The notes beneath the pieces are model-generated. The model was not told the DNA's origin. It saw only the letters and a list, made by a program, of their open reading frames with translations, and made no database searches. From the NCBI RefSeq assembly GCF_003002815.1, contig NZ_PVTF01000001.1, forward strand, positions 806,001-870,000: a stretch of DNA of 64,000 nucleotides, written 5' to 3'. Position 1 is the first letter of the stretch, and each line of letters starts with the position of its first letter. This document shows positions 24,859 through 33,755 of the stretch, in pieces. The translations under genes were made by a program, and so were the position numbers. The DNA is from Umezawaea tangerina (GTDB lineage Bacteria > Actinomycetota > Actinomycetes > Mycobacteriales > Pseudonocardiaceae).

Positions 24859-24892
24859 CCGAAGCCGCCGCGGATTCCCGTGGCGGCTTCGG
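24859..24892 (+). terminator. Hairpin terminator candidate
   Basis: CCGAAGCCGCC (24859-24869) pairs perfectly with GGCGGCTTCGG (24882-24892) across a 12-base loop. It lies in the gap upstream of the MmcQ/YjbR gene and just after a possible small gene. There is no T-tract. Confidence 0.5.
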
Positions 24893-25260
24893 CATGTCAC
24901 CACCTGTTCGCGATAACGGCGCGGGCCCGTCCTTCGCCGTCGCTTTCGGGTAGTCCGGATATCCGTGGACCGCGGTGCCGTCGCGAAGCACGACAGCCGC
25001 CCGCTGTGCCCGTTCCGGACTCGGATGTCCAATGCTCGCAACGAGTTCAGTAACAGCGTTTATGAACCCCTTCCGGTGTTCTCCGACGACTTCGCGGACG
25101 GGTGCGCGGTGTCCGGGTGCCCGGCGGTGGAAGCAGCGCCGGAACGCGGCCGGGGCGGGTTACCACCGTGCCGCGAGAAACAGGACGTCCTGTTGGGAAG
25201 AGGTGGCGGACAAGGCGATCTCGTGGGCGGTCGGGCACGCCCGCGGGTGACAATGGCGTT

Positions 25261-25623
25261 GTGGCGACAGGAGAAGACCTACGACGGCTCGCGCGGACCC
25301 TGCCGCGCAGCTCCGAGCACCTGGTGCGCGACCGGCCCAAGTTCCGGGTCGGCGCGATCGTCTACGCGGCGCTCTCGCCCGACGAGCTGACCCTGGGCTT
25401 CGGCTTCCCCAAGGAGGAGCGCGACGCCCTGGTCGCGGGTGAGCCCGACAAGTTCTCGCTGCCCCGCGAGTCCGACCTGCGCTTCCACTGGGTGCACGCC
25501 CGGATGGACGCGCTGTCGGTGCGGGAGCTGACCGAGCTGGTCGTGGACGCGTGGCTCATGGTGGTGCCGAAGAAGGTCGGCAAGGCCTACCTGGAGTCGC
25601 GGTTGCCGGACGTCGTCCCCTGA
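25261..25623 (+). CDS. MmcQ/YjbR-family protein
   Basis: A small protein of 120 residues from GTG 25261. It matches the MmcQ/YjbR fold, with an early LARTLPRSSEHLVRDRPKFR, a central beta section LTLGFGFPKEER, and the conserved WVHARMDAL and ELVVDAWLMVVPKKVGKAYL near the C-terminus. The family resembles a DNA-binding fold, but the function of most members is unknown. The frame extends to 25102, but the upstream part is Arg/Gly-rich and unlike the family. It lies 56 bp before the Ada-AlkA gene on the same strand. Confidence 0.78.
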   Translation: MATGEDLRRLARTLPRSSEHLVRDRPKFRVGAIVYAALSPDELTLGFGFPKEERDALVAGEPDKFSLPRESDLRFHWVHARMDALSVRELTELVVDAWLMVVPKKVGKAYLESRLPDVVP

Positions 25624-25679
25624 AGCGTCATGTCGCTTTTCCGCGAGCCTCGTGCGTCGCGGTCACGCAGACTGGTCGC

Positions 25680-27140
25680 ATGCACACCGATGTGGAGCGT
25701 TGCGTCCGAGCAGTCCAGTCCAAGGACGAGCGCTTCGACGGCTGGTTCTTCACGGCCGTGCTCACCACCGGGATCTACTGCAGGCCGAGCTGTCCCGTGG
25801 TACCGCCCAAGGTCGAGAACATGGTGTTCCACCCCAGCGCGGCCTCGGCGCAGCAGGCGGGTTTCCGCGCCTGCAAGCGCTGTCGACCCGACGCGTCGCC
25901 GGGGTCGCCGCTGTGGAACGAGCGCGCCGACCTGGTCGCCCGCGCCATGCGGCTGATCGCCGACGGGCTGGTCGACCGCGAGGGCGTGCCGGGCCTGGCC
26001 TCCCGGCTCGGCTACAGCGTGCGGCAGATCGAACGGCAGCTGCTCGCCGAGCTGGGCGCGGGCCCGCTCGCACTGGCGAAGGCCCAGCGGGCGCAGACCG
26101 CGCGGCTGCTCATCGAGACCACCACCCTGCCGATGGGCGACCTGGCCCACGCCTCCGGCTTCGCCAGCGTGCGGACGTTCAACGAGACCGTGCGCGAGGT
26201 GTTCGCCCTGACGCCGAGCGAGCTGCGCTCCCGCGCCAAGGGCCCCGGCACGCAGACGCCGGGCGTGATCTCCCTGCGCCTGCCGTTCCGCCGCCCGCTG
26301 TGCCCCGACAACCTGTTCGGCCACCTCGTCGCCACCGGCGTGCCCGGTGTGGAGGAGTGGCGCGACGGTGCCTACCGGCGCACGCTGCGCCTGCCCCACG
26401 GCCACGGCATCGCGTCCCTGCGGCCGGGCCCGGAGCACGTCGAGTGCAAGCTGGCGCTCACCGACCTGCGCGACCTCACCACCGCCATCAACCGCTGCCG
26501 CTGGCTGCTGGACCTGGACGCCGACCCGGTGGCAGTGGACGACCAGCTGGCATCCGACCCGGTGCTGGCGCCGCTGGTGCTCAAGGACCCCGGCCGCCGG
26601 GTGCCGCGCACCACCGACCCGGAGGAGCTCGCCCTCCGCGCGGTGCTCGGCCAGCAGGTGTCGACCGCCGCGGCCCGCACCCACGCGGCCCGCCTGGTCG
26701 TGGCGCACGGCGAGCCCGTCGAGGACCGCGACGGCGGCCTCACGCACCTCTTCCCGACCACCGGGGCCCTGGCCGACCTGGACCCCGAGGCGCTGGCGAT
26801 GCCGCGCACCCGGCGGGCCACCGTCACGACCCTCGTCGCGGCGCTGCCGGACCTGGGGCTGAGCATCGGCGGCGACTGGCAACGCGCCAGGGCCCAGCTG
26901 GCCGCCCTGCCGGGCATCGGCCCGTGGACCGTGGAGACCATCGCCATGCGCGCCCTCGGCGACCCCGACGCGTTCGTGGCCACCGACCTCGGCGTCCGCT
27001 TCGCCGCCGAGAACCTGGGCCTGCCCACCAAGCCCGCGGAGCTCGTCCGCCACGCCGCCCAGTGGTCGCCCTGGCGCGCCTACGCCGTCCAGCACCTCTG
27101 GGCCACCGGCGACCACGCCGTCAACCGCATGCCCGTCTGA
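25680..27140 (+). CDS. alkA: Ada-AlkA fusion: methyl sensor, AraC HTH and 3-methyladenine glycosylase
   Basis: A 486-residue fusion from ATG 25680. The N-terminal Ada zinc-binding domain carries its four cysteines in TGIYCRPSCP and FRACKRCRPD; a cysteine there takes methyl groups from DNA phosphotriesters and turns on the response. An AraC-type HTH follows (about 85-185, LASRLGYSVRQIERQLLAEL and ASGFASVRTFNETVREVF). The C-terminal half is an AlkA-type HhH-GPD glycosylase with LGQQVSTAAARTHAARL, hairpin LPGIGPWTVETIAMRALG and the catalytic aspartate in VATDLG. The arrangement is common in actinobacteria and couples sensing to base excision repair. The ogt gene follows after 13 bp. Confidence 0.92.
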   Translation: MHTDVERCVRAVQSKDERFDGWFFTAVLTTGIYCRPSCPVVPPKVENMVFHPSAASAQQAGFRACKRCRPDASPGSPLWNERADLVARAMRLIADGLVDREGVPGLASRLGYSVRQIERQLLAELGAGPLALAKAQRAQTARLLIETTTLPMGDLAHASGFASVRTFNETVREVFALTPSELRSRAKGPGTQTPGVISLRLPFRRPLCPDNLFGHLVATGVPGVEEWRDGAYRRTLRLPHGHGIASLRPGPEHVECKLALTDLRDLTTAINRCRWLLDLDADPVAVDDQLASDPVLAPLVLKDPGRRVPRTTDPEELALRAVLGQQVSTAAARTHAARLVVAHGEPVEDRDGGLTHLFPTTGALADLDPEALAMPRTRRATVTTLVAALPDLGLSIGGDWQRARAQLAALPGIGPWTVETIAMRALGDPDAFVATDLGVRFAAENLGLPTKPAELVRHAAQWSPWRAYAVQHLWATGDHAVNRMPV

Positions 27141-27153
27141 CCGAGGAAACCCC

Positions 27154-27645
27154 ATGCCCGTGCACACCACGATCGACAGTCCCATCGGCCTGCTCACCCT
27201 GGTGGCCGTCGACGACGGACTGACCGGTCTGTACATGGTGGAGCAGCGCCACCGCCCCGCGCAGGAGACCTTCGGCCACCCCGACCACACCCCGTTCCCG
27301 GCCGTGGTCGAGCAGCTCGGCGAGTACTTCTCCGGCGACCGCACCGACTTCGACCTGCCGCTGGCCATGCGCGGCACCCCGTTCCAGCTCACCGTCTGGA
27401 ACGAGCTGACCAAGATCCCCTACGGCGAGACCGTCTCCTACGGCGAGCTGGCCGGACGGCTGGGCAACCCCTCCGCCTCCCGCGCCGTGGGCCTGGCCAA
27501 CGGCAAGAACCCGATCAGCGTCATCGTCCCCTGCCACCGGGTCGTGGGGTCCACCGGCGACCTCACGGGTTACGGTGGCGGCCTCGAGCGCAAGCGGCAC
27601 CTGCTGGCGTTCGAGAAGAAGATCGGCGGAGCGACCCTGTTCTGA
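27154..27645 (+). CDS. ogt: Methylated-DNA--protein-cysteine methyltransferase
   Basis: A 163-residue suicide methyltransferase that removes methyl groups from O6-methylguanine. The active-site motif is VIVPCHRVVG (residues about 125-134), with the acceptor cysteine in PCHRV. The upstream HTH contains GTPFQLTVWNELTKIPYGET and SYGELAGRLGNP, and the C-terminal GYGGGLERKRHLLAFE is conserved. It lies 13 bp after the Ada-AlkA gene, so the two form an adaptive-response operon covering both phosphotriester/base excision and O6-guanine repair. Confidence 0.95.
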   Translation: MPVHTTIDSPIGLLTLVAVDDGLTGLYMVEQRHRPAQETFGHPDHTPFPAVVEQLGEYFSGDRTDFDLPLAMRGTPFQLTVWNELTKIPYGETVSYGELAGRLGNPSASRAVGLANGKNPISVIVPCHRVVGSTGDLTGYGGGLERKRHLLAFEKKIGGATLF

Positions 27646-27760
27646 TCCACGCGCCGGTCATCGGGCACCTCGGAAAAAGTCGGCCGGATTTTCCCGTTAT
27701 CCCCGACCGCCAGGGACATCTCCTGGTCAGAGGACCTGGAACCCGGCGAGTGAGGTGGGC

Positions 27761-29605
27761 ATGGCGGTACCCGTGGAACCCGGCGTCGCGACGGTGACGG
27801 CCGCGCGCGACGGTGACCAGCGCGCTCTGGACGAGCTGGTCGCCGGGTACCTGCCCCTGGTCTACAACATCGTCGGGCACGCGCTGGGCGGTCACGCCGA
27901 CACCGACGACGTCGTCCAGGAGACGATGCTGCGCGCGGTGAACGGGCTGTCGTCGCTGCGCGACCCGGCCGGGTTCCGGTCGTGGCTCGTGGTGATCGCG
28001 ATGAACCAGATCCGCGAACGCCACCGCGCCCACCAGCGGGTGCCGGTCTCCGGGGAGATCCCCGAGGACCTGGCCGACCCCGGCGCCGACTTCGTCGACC
28101 TGACGATCATGCGGCTGCAGCTGTCCGGGCAGCGCCGCGAGGTCGTAGCGGCGACCAGGTGGCTCAGCGAGGACGAGCGCGAGCTGCTGTCGCTGTGGTG
28201 GCTGGAGGCGGCCGGACGGCTGACCCGCACCGAGGTGGCCGAGGCGCTGGACCTCACCCCTCAGCACACCGCCGTGCGGGTGCAGCGGGTCAAGGGCCAG
28301 CTCGACGCGGCCCGGATCGTCGTGCGCTCGCTGGAGAAGACCCCGCGTTGCCCGGAGCTGGCCGAGGTCGTGGCCGACTGGGACGGCGACCCGAGCGCGC
28401 TGTGGCGCAAGCGGATCGCCCGGCACACCCGGAGCTGCGCCCGGTGCGAGCGCGTCACCACGGACCTCGCCGCCGTCGAGGGCCTGATCGCCCGGCTGCC
28501 GCTCGTCCCGCTGCCCGCCGCCCTCGGGCTGTGGCAGCCGCTGGGCGCGGTCGGCACGCACGCCGCGCTGTCGCAGACCGCCATGGCCCCGGTCACCGCG
28601 GGCAAGTTCGCGCTGTTCATGCAGGGCGCGCTGGTCAAGCCGATCGCGGCCGCCGCCGCTGCCGTGCTCGCGGCCGGGGTGGCCGTCACCGTCGTGCTGC
28701 CGTCGGAGGAACCGGTGGCGCAGGCCGTGCCGGTCACCTCCAGCTCCGCGCCGACGAGCATCCTGCCCGCCGAGCTCGCGCCCTCGCCCGTGTCCAGCTC
28801 GTCGTCGGTGCCGCCGACCACGACCACCACCACCGTCGCGCCCGCCCCGCCGCCCCCGGCCGCCCCCGTGGTGGCGTCGGCGAAGAAGGGCGTCAGCACG
28901 TGGAACTTCGACGGTGTGACCAAGGCGCTCGGCGACGTGCGCGCGGGCTGGTACTACAACTGGGCGTCCACCCCCGAGGGGATCGCGGCGCCGCCGGACG
29001 TCGAGTTCGTCCCGATGATCTGGGGCGAGAAGTCCATGGACCAGGCCAACCTGGACAAGGCGAAGGCCAACGGCAAGGTGCTGCTCGGGTTCAACGAGCC
29101 CGACTTCCCCGACCAGGCCAACATGACCCCGGAGCGCGCGCTCGACCTGTGGCCCAGGCTCCAGGCCACCGGGCTGCGGCTGGGCTCGCCCAGCGTCGGG
29201 CACAGCGGTGACAAGGAAGGCGGCTGGCTCGACCGGTTCATGACCGGCGCGGCCCAGCGCGGACTGCGCGTCGACTTCATCCCGATCCACTGGTACGGCT
29301 CGGACTTCAGCGCCGCGGCCGTCGGCCACCTCAAGAACTACGTCGAGGCCGTCCACGCCCGGTACGGCAAACCGGTGTGGGTGACCGAGTACTCGCTCAT
29401 CGACTTCTCCGGCGGCACCCCGCGCTACCCGAGCCAGGCCGAGCTGGCGGCGTTCGCCCGCGGGTCCGCGGCGATGCTGGAAGGCCTCCCGTACGTGGAG
29501 CGCTACGCCTGGTTCGCGCTCCCCGCCGAGAAGCCCGGCACCGGTCTCTACGCGCCCGGCGGCATCCCGAACCAGGCGGGCGAGGCGTACCGCGACGCGG
29601 GCTGA
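27761..29605 (+). CDS. ECF sigma factor fused through a membrane segment to a GH128-type glycoside hydrolase
   Basis: A 614-residue chimera from ATG 27761. Sigma region 2 (about 10-75) contains ALDELVAGYLPLVYNIVG and DTDDVVQETMLRAV; region 4 (about 125-185) contains LTRTEVAEALDLTPQHTAVR. Residues 222-234 carry an anti-sigma-like HTRSCARCERVT. A hydrophobic segment KPIAAAAAAVLAAGVAVTVV (about 292-312) follows, then a Ser/Thr/Pro linker and, from about 374, an Asl1/GH128-like domain with LLGFNEPDFPD and WVTEYSLIDF, the two catalytic glutamates. The layout predicts a membrane-tethered sigma factor with an extracytoplasmic beta-glucanase-like domain. Release by proteolysis is inferred. The next gene encodes a secreted protein. 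Confidence 0.88.
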   Translation: MAVPVEPGVATVTAARDGDQRALDELVAGYLPLVYNIVGHALGGHADTDDVVQETMLRAVNGLSSLRDPAGFRSWLVVIAMNQIRERHRAHQRVPVSGEIPEDLADPGADFVDLTIMRLQLSGQRREVVAATRWLSEDERELLSLWWLEAAGRLTRTEVAEALDLTPQHTAVRVQRVKGQLDAARIVVRSLEKTPRCPELAEVVADWDGDPSALWRKRIARHTRSCARCERVTTDLAAVEGLIARLPLVPLPAALGLWQPLGAVGTHAALSQTAMAPVTAGKFALFMQGALVKPIAAAAAAVLAAGVAVTVVLPSEEPVAQAVPVTSSSAPTSILPAELAPSPVSSSSSVPPTTTTTTVAPAPPPPAAPVVASAKKGVSTWNFDGVTKALGDVRAGWYYNWASTPEGIAAPPDVEFVPMIWGEKSMDQANLDKAKANGKVLLGFNEPDFPDQANMTPERALDLWPRLQATGLRLGSPSVGHSGDKEGGWLDRFMTGAAQRGLRVDFIPIHWYGSDFSAAAVGHLKNYVEAVHARYGKPVWVTEYSLIDFSGGTPRYPSQAELAAFARGSAAMLEGLPYVERYAWFALPAEKPGTGLYAPGGIPNQAGEAYRDAG

Positions 29606-29693
29606 GCCCTGCCCGTCCCGCTCCTCGACTCCCTTTCCCCTGCCCGAGAACGTCCCCCGGCACATCCCCCGGTGCCGTCGAAAGGACACAGCC

Positions 29694-31130
29694 ATGACCC
29701 ATGTGATGCCCCCGTCGGCGTTCAAGCGGTGGCGCGGCCGCATCGCGGTGCTCTCGGCCGTCCTGGTCGCGGGCTCCGCGGTGACCGTGAACGCGATCTT
29801 CGCCGCGACCTCGGCACCGCCGCCTGACCTGCTGTCCCAGGGCAGGCCGGCGACCGCGTCCTCGGTCGAGGGCGTCGTCTTCGCGGCCGACCGCGCGGTG
29901 GACGGCGACACCGGCAGCCGCTGGTCCAGCGCCTTCCAGGACCCGCAGTGGATCCAGGTCGACCTCGGCTCGGACGCGACGGTCTCGAAGGTCGTGCTGA
30001 ACTGGGAACGCGCGTCCGCCGAGGACTTCACCGTCCGGACCTCCGCTGACGCCAGGACGTGGACCACGATCTCCACCGTCACCGGCGGCAAGGGCGGGGT
30101 GCAGACCCTCGACGTCAGCGGGTCCGGCCGCTACCTGCGGCTCGACGCCACCAAGCGCTCCACCCAGTACGGCGTGTCCCTGTGGGAGCTCCAGGTGTTC
30201 GGCAAGGCGGGCGCGGCGACCGGCCCGACCACGCCGTCCGACGGAACCGGGTCGCCGACGTCGCAGACCTCGTTCGCCTCGCCGACGACGACCACGACGA
30301 CGGGCGCGGAGCCGACGCAGGGCAGTTCCACCGCCCAGCCGACGAGCACCAGCCGCAAGCCGATCCCACCGGGCGCCGTGCGCGTGGCGGAGTTCGTCGC
30401 GGAGTGCGGGTTCAGCCACCGGCTGCCCGACGACCCGATCGTCTTCCCGAAGCTCGCGGGCGCCTCGCACCTGCACACGTTCTTCGGCAACACCTCGACC
30501 GACGCGCACTCCGACACCGACACGCTGATGTCGGCCGACACCAAGTGCGACCCCGTCGAGGACAAGACCGCCTACTGGACGCCCACCCTGCTGGTCGACG
30601 GCCAGCCGGTCGACCCGCCGACCTCGACGTTCTACTACCTCGGCGAGGGCGTGCGCGACGACGTGACCGCGCGCATCCAGCCCATCCCGGTCGGTCTGCG
30701 GATGATCGCGGGCAACGCCAAGGCCAGCAGCCCGGAGGGCACCGTGACCCGCTGGGACTGCAACGGCGCGAACGTGCCGCCGTCGCACGACTTCCCGAGC
30801 TGCCCCGCGGGCTCGAAGCTCCAGTCCTACCTGGACTTCCCGCAGTGCTGGGACGGCAAGAACCTCGACTCCGCCGACCACCGGTCGCACGTGGCCTACC
30901 CGGTCGGCGGCGACTGCCCGGCCACGCACCCGGTGCCGATCCCCAAGATCCGCCAGGTCGTGAGCTTCCCGGTGTCCGGTGTGGACGCCTCGCGGATCAA
31001 GCTGTCGTCCGGTCCCGGCTACACCTACCACATGGACTTCATGAACGGCTGGCCCGCGGCGGAGATGGAACGCCGGGTGCGCGACTGCATCAACCAGGTC
31101 GTCAAGTGCGGCCACGACGGGAACCCGTGA
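29694..31130 (+). CDS. Secreted discoidin (F5/8C)-DUF1996 protein
   Basis: A 478-residue exported protein. A basic N-terminus and hydrophobic stretch (IAVLSAVLVAGSAVTVNAIF) form a signal peptide or anchor. An F5/8 type C carbohydrate-binding-like domain spans about residues 45-175 (RWSSAFQDPQWIQVDLGSDA, then RYLRLDATKRSTQYGVSLWE). A Thr/Ser/Pro linker leads to a DUF1996 domain with its signature SHLHTFFGNTST and six or more cysteines likely forming disulphides. DUF1996 is of unknown function in bacteria and fungi, often secreted with wall-active proteins. It lies 88 bp after the sigma-GH128 gene, so a joint role in glycan binding or turnover is suggested. Confidence 0.85.
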   Translation: MTHVMPPSAFKRWRGRIAVLSAVLVAGSAVTVNAIFAATSAPPPDLLSQGRPATASSVEGVVFAADRAVDGDTGSRWSSAFQDPQWIQVDLGSDATVSKVVLNWERASAEDFTVRTSADARTWTTISTVTGGKGGVQTLDVSGSGRYLRLDATKRSTQYGVSLWELQVFGKAGAATGPTTPSDGTGSPTSQTSFASPTTTTTTGAEPTQGSSTAQPTSTSRKPIPPGAVRVAEFVAECGFSHRLPDDPIVFPKLAGASHLHTFFGNTSTDAHSDTDTLMSADTKCDPVEDKTAYWTPTLLVDGQPVDPPTSTFYYLGEGVRDDVTARIQPIPVGLRMIAGNAKASSPEGTVTRWDCNGANVPPSHDFPSCPAGSKLQSYLDFPQCWDGKNLDSADHRSHVAYPVGGDCPATHPVPIPKIRQVVSFPVSGVDASRIKLSSGPGYTYHMDFMNGWPAAEMERRVRDCINQVVKCGHDGNP

Positions 31131-31227
31131 CGAAGTCGTTGCCCAGCAACGCTTCCGCTCAGACCAGGCGCTGACGTCGAGCGCGACCGCGCGGAGCTCC
31201 CGACCCTGCCGGGTGCTCCGCGGCGGT

Positions 31228-31273
31228 GGACCGCGGGCGGGTGTGGCTTTCGCCGAGCCCCCGCCCGCGGTCC
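31228..31273. terminator. Strong bidirectional terminator hairpin
   Basis: GGACCGCGGGCGGG (31228-31241) pairs perfectly over 14 bp with CCCGCCCGCGGTCC (31260-31273), with an 18-base loop. It is placed between the convergent DUF1996 and PaaK-like genes and can end both transcripts. Confidence 0.8.
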
Positions 31274-31296
31274 TCGCCCCCTTGTCCGTCCGGGTG

Positions 31297-32736
31297 CTAC
31301 GACGGCCGCGTGTACCGGTGCTTCACGCCGACCGGGAAGTGCGTCGGGTCCCCGGCGGGCTTGAGGACCACCTCGGGCAGCCGCCGTTCGGCGGGCACGT
31401 AGTTCGCGAACTCGCTGTTGAGCCGCAGCAGCTGGTCGCGGATGGCGATGGCGATCACGCCCTCGTCCCCGGTCCGGCCCGGAGCCAGCTCCACGGTGAC
31501 CCGCAGCCGGGTGTCCTCGTCGGCGTCGGACACCGTCTCCAGCACGAACTTCCCCGTCACCCAGTCGCTGATCCCCGGCTGCTCCAGGCCGACCGTCACG
31601 TTCTCCGGGTACACGTTGGCGCCGAAGAACGACACGGTGAACAGCGACCGGCCGAACACGTAGACGAACGGCAGGTCGTTGTCGACCTCCGGGTGGAAGT
31701 CGTGGCGGGCGCAGAACTCCAGCATCTCGGCGGAGGTGAGGACGCCCCCGTTGTCGGCGATGTGGTACCGGATCAGCGGCACGCCGTTGTCGCCGGAGAA
31801 CAGCAGGGTCCCGCCCCGCGCCTCGAAGAACCGGCTGGTGGGGTCGTACTGGACCAGCGTCGGCAGCCGCGAGTCGCCGAACAGCTCCTTGGCCAGGATC
31901 GGCCGCGCGGCCAGGAACCGGCGGATCGACACCGACAGCGGCGTCTCGTTGCCGAGCACGCCCGCGTCCGCCGTGCCGTAGAGCGACGCGGAGTCCCGCA
32001 CCGGGTCGGCCATCCCGGCCCGCCGCCCGACCAGGTCGCGCCACGACTCGCTGAACACCTCACCGGCCAGCACCAGCTTGACCGCGTGCCGCGACCAGTC
32101 CAGGCCCTGCGCCATCCCGGTGTCGACCACGTCCTTGACGAACGGCGGGTAGCCCAGCAGCACCACTTGGTCGAAGTGGTCGGCCAGCTCCGGCACGACC
32201 CGCAGGATCTCGGCCTTGTTGTTGCCAGGGGCGACGACCGTGATCGGGTAGCCCTTCGCCGCCAGGTGCCGCACGCACGCCGTGGTGAACAGCCCGCCTA
32301 CCCACGTGCCGAGCGGGAAGCAGACCACCGCGAGGGTGCTGCGCTCGTGGGCGCGGAACCCGTCCCGGAACACCTGCTCGAACCGGCGGGCGATCTCCAG
32401 CTCGTCGGTCAGCGACCGCGGCCACACCGTCGGGCTCCCGCTCGACCCCGAGGACACGGCGATCATGTCGCACCCGTCCAGCCGCCCGTCGCGGCACAGC
32501 TCCGGCAGCGGGTAGCGCTGGTGGTAGCCGGCCTTGTCGGTCAGCGGCAACGTCCGGAAGTCGTCCATCGTGACGATGGACGCCGGGTCGATCCCGTGCT
32601 CCGCCAGGAACTTCCGGTAGGCGGGCACGGTCGTGGCCACCCGGTGGAACAGCTCCAGCACGGACTCCTCGGCTCGGGTGCCCGCGAAGAACGCCCCGAA
32701 CCCCTCGACCACCTTCGCCCCGCGATCGGTATCCAT
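31297..32736 (-). CDS. Phenylacetate-CoA ligase-like adenylating enzyme
   Basis: A 479-residue member of the PaaK-like branch of the ANL superfamily. The phosphate loop is AVSSGSSGSPTVW (about residues 92-104). A central GEVFSES and SLYGTADAGVLGNE match the A4/A5 region that binds AMP, and VYVFGRSLFTVSFFGANVYP matches the A7/A8 hinge; the length is usual for PaaK (about 440-480). It would activate a carboxylic acid with ATP; the acid is unknown, and it may be aryl acid for a secondary metabolite or degradation. It is divergent from an APH-like kinase gene only 17 bp away, so the two promoters must overlap the opposite gene's 5' end. Confidence 0.82.
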   Translation of the reverse strand: MDTDRGAKVVEGFGAFFAGTRAEESVLELFHRVATTVPAYRKFLAEHGIDPASIVTMDDFRTLPLTDKAGYHQRYPLPELCRDGRLDGCDMIAVSSGSSGSPTVWPRSLTDELEIARRFEQVFRDGFRAHERSTLAVVCFPLGTWVGGLFTTACVRHLAAKGYPITVVAPGNNKAEILRVVPELADHFDQVVLLGYPPFVKDVVDTGMAQGLDWSRHAVKLVLAGEVFSESWRDLVGRRAGMADPVRDSASLYGTADAGVLGNETPLSVSIRRFLAARPILAKELFGDSRLPTLVQYDPTSRFFEARGGTLLFSGDNGVPLIRYHIADNGGVLTSAEMLEFCARHDFHPEVDNDLPFVYVFGRSLFTVSFFGANVYPENVTVGLEQPGISDWVTGKFVLETVSDADEDTRLRVTVELAPGRTGDEGVIAIAIRDQLLRLNSEFANYVPAERRLPEVVLKPAGDPTHFPVGVKHRYTRPS

Positions 32737-32753
32737 TCGGCCACCCTAGGGTG

Positions 32754-33755
32754 ATGAACCCGTGGCGGAGGATCCCCATCGACGACGAGGTGCTCGGCAG
32801 GCAGCGCAAGGTTCGGGGGATCAGGAGCAGCCCGCGGTCGCGGGTGTGGTCGGCGGAGTTCGACGGCACGCCCGCCGTGGTCAAGCAGGCCGTCGGCGGC
32901 CCGGACGCGGGGGAGCGGTACGAGCGCGAGGTGACCGCCCTGCGGCTCGCCGCGCGGGCCGACCCCCAGTTGGCGCCGCGCCTGCTCGGCGTGCAGCCGG
33001 ACGAGCGGATCATGGTGCTGGAACGGGTGCCCGTCCGGCACCGGGTGTCGCCCAGCTGGGTGACCTACGCCGAGGGGTTGGCGCGGCTGCACCGGGTCAC
33101 GACGGCCGAGGACGCCGGGGTGCTGCCCGCGGCGGACGTGCCGACGGCCGCGGACCTGGCGGCGTTCCGCCGGTTGTGCGCCGAGTTCGGGCTGACCGCG
33201 CCCGACGACGAGCTGGACCCGCTGCCGGAGCGGCTGTCCGGCGGTCACCAGCTGGTCCACGGCGACCCGTGCGTCGGCAACGCGATCCCGGTCGACGGGC
33301 GGGCGTGGTTCCTCGACTTCGAGCACGCCGCGTTGGGCAACGGGCTGACCGAGCTGGCCTACCTGCGGATCGGCTTCCCGACGTGCTGGGACACCGCCGT
33401 GGTGCCGGAAGCCGCGCTGGCGGAGGCGGAGGCGGCCTACCGGGCCTTGTGCCCCGACCAGCCCGGCACGGTCGCCGACCACTGCGTCGGCTGGCTGCTG
33501 CGCGGCGACGCCCTGGTCGAGCGCGCCCACCGGGACGGCCGCGACCACCTCGGCCGACTGCTCGTCGAGGACTGGAAGTGGGGGTACGTCGGCGCGCGGC
33601 AGCGGTTCGCGCACCGGCTCGGCGTGGTCGCCCGGATCACCGAGCCGGAGCTCGCCGCGACCAGCGCGCTCGCGGCCGCCCTGCGGGAGCGGATGACCGC
33701 GCGGTGGCCCGAGGCGGCCGGGCCACCGCGCGGGGTCGTTCAGGTCTTGGAGTGA
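32754..33755 (+). CDS. Aminoglycoside phosphotransferase (APH)-family kinase
   Basis: A 333-residue small-molecule kinase of the APH/choline kinase fold. The Brenner motif is QLVHGDPCVGNAI (about residues 165-177) with the catalytic aspartate, and WFLDFEHAALG carries the metal-binding aspartate. N-terminal DGTPAVVKQAVGGPDAGERY gives the nucleotide-binding lysine and YEREV the helix C residues. The substrate is unknown. A GTG directly before the ATG (32751) is an alternative start. There is almost no room for a leader before the divergent PaaK-like gene, so a leaderless transcript is plausible. The 3' end overlaps the convergent hydrolase gene by 16 bp. Confidence 0.83.
   Translation: MNPWRRIPIDDEVLGRQRKVRGIRSSPRSRVWSAEFDGTPAVVKQAVGGPDAGERYEREVTALRLAARADPQLAPRLLGVQPDERIMVLERVPVRHRVSPSWVTYAEGLARLHRVTTAEDAGVLPAADVPTAADLAAFRRLCAEFGLTAPDDELDPLPERLSGGHQLVHGDPCVGNAIPVDGRAWFLDFEHAALGNGLTELAYLRIGFPTCWDTAVVPEAALAEAEAAYRALCPDQPGTVADHCVGWLLRGDALVERAHRDGRDHLGRLLVEDWKWGYVGARQRFAHRLGVVARITEPELAATSALAAALRERMTARWPEAAGPPRGVVQVLE

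Noticed and set aside
24592-25041. 149-codon minus-strand frame in the gap upstream of the MmcQ/YjbR gene
   Set aside because: Arg/Thr/Ser-rich, no motif, and overlaps the hairpin and the more coding-like plus-strand frame.
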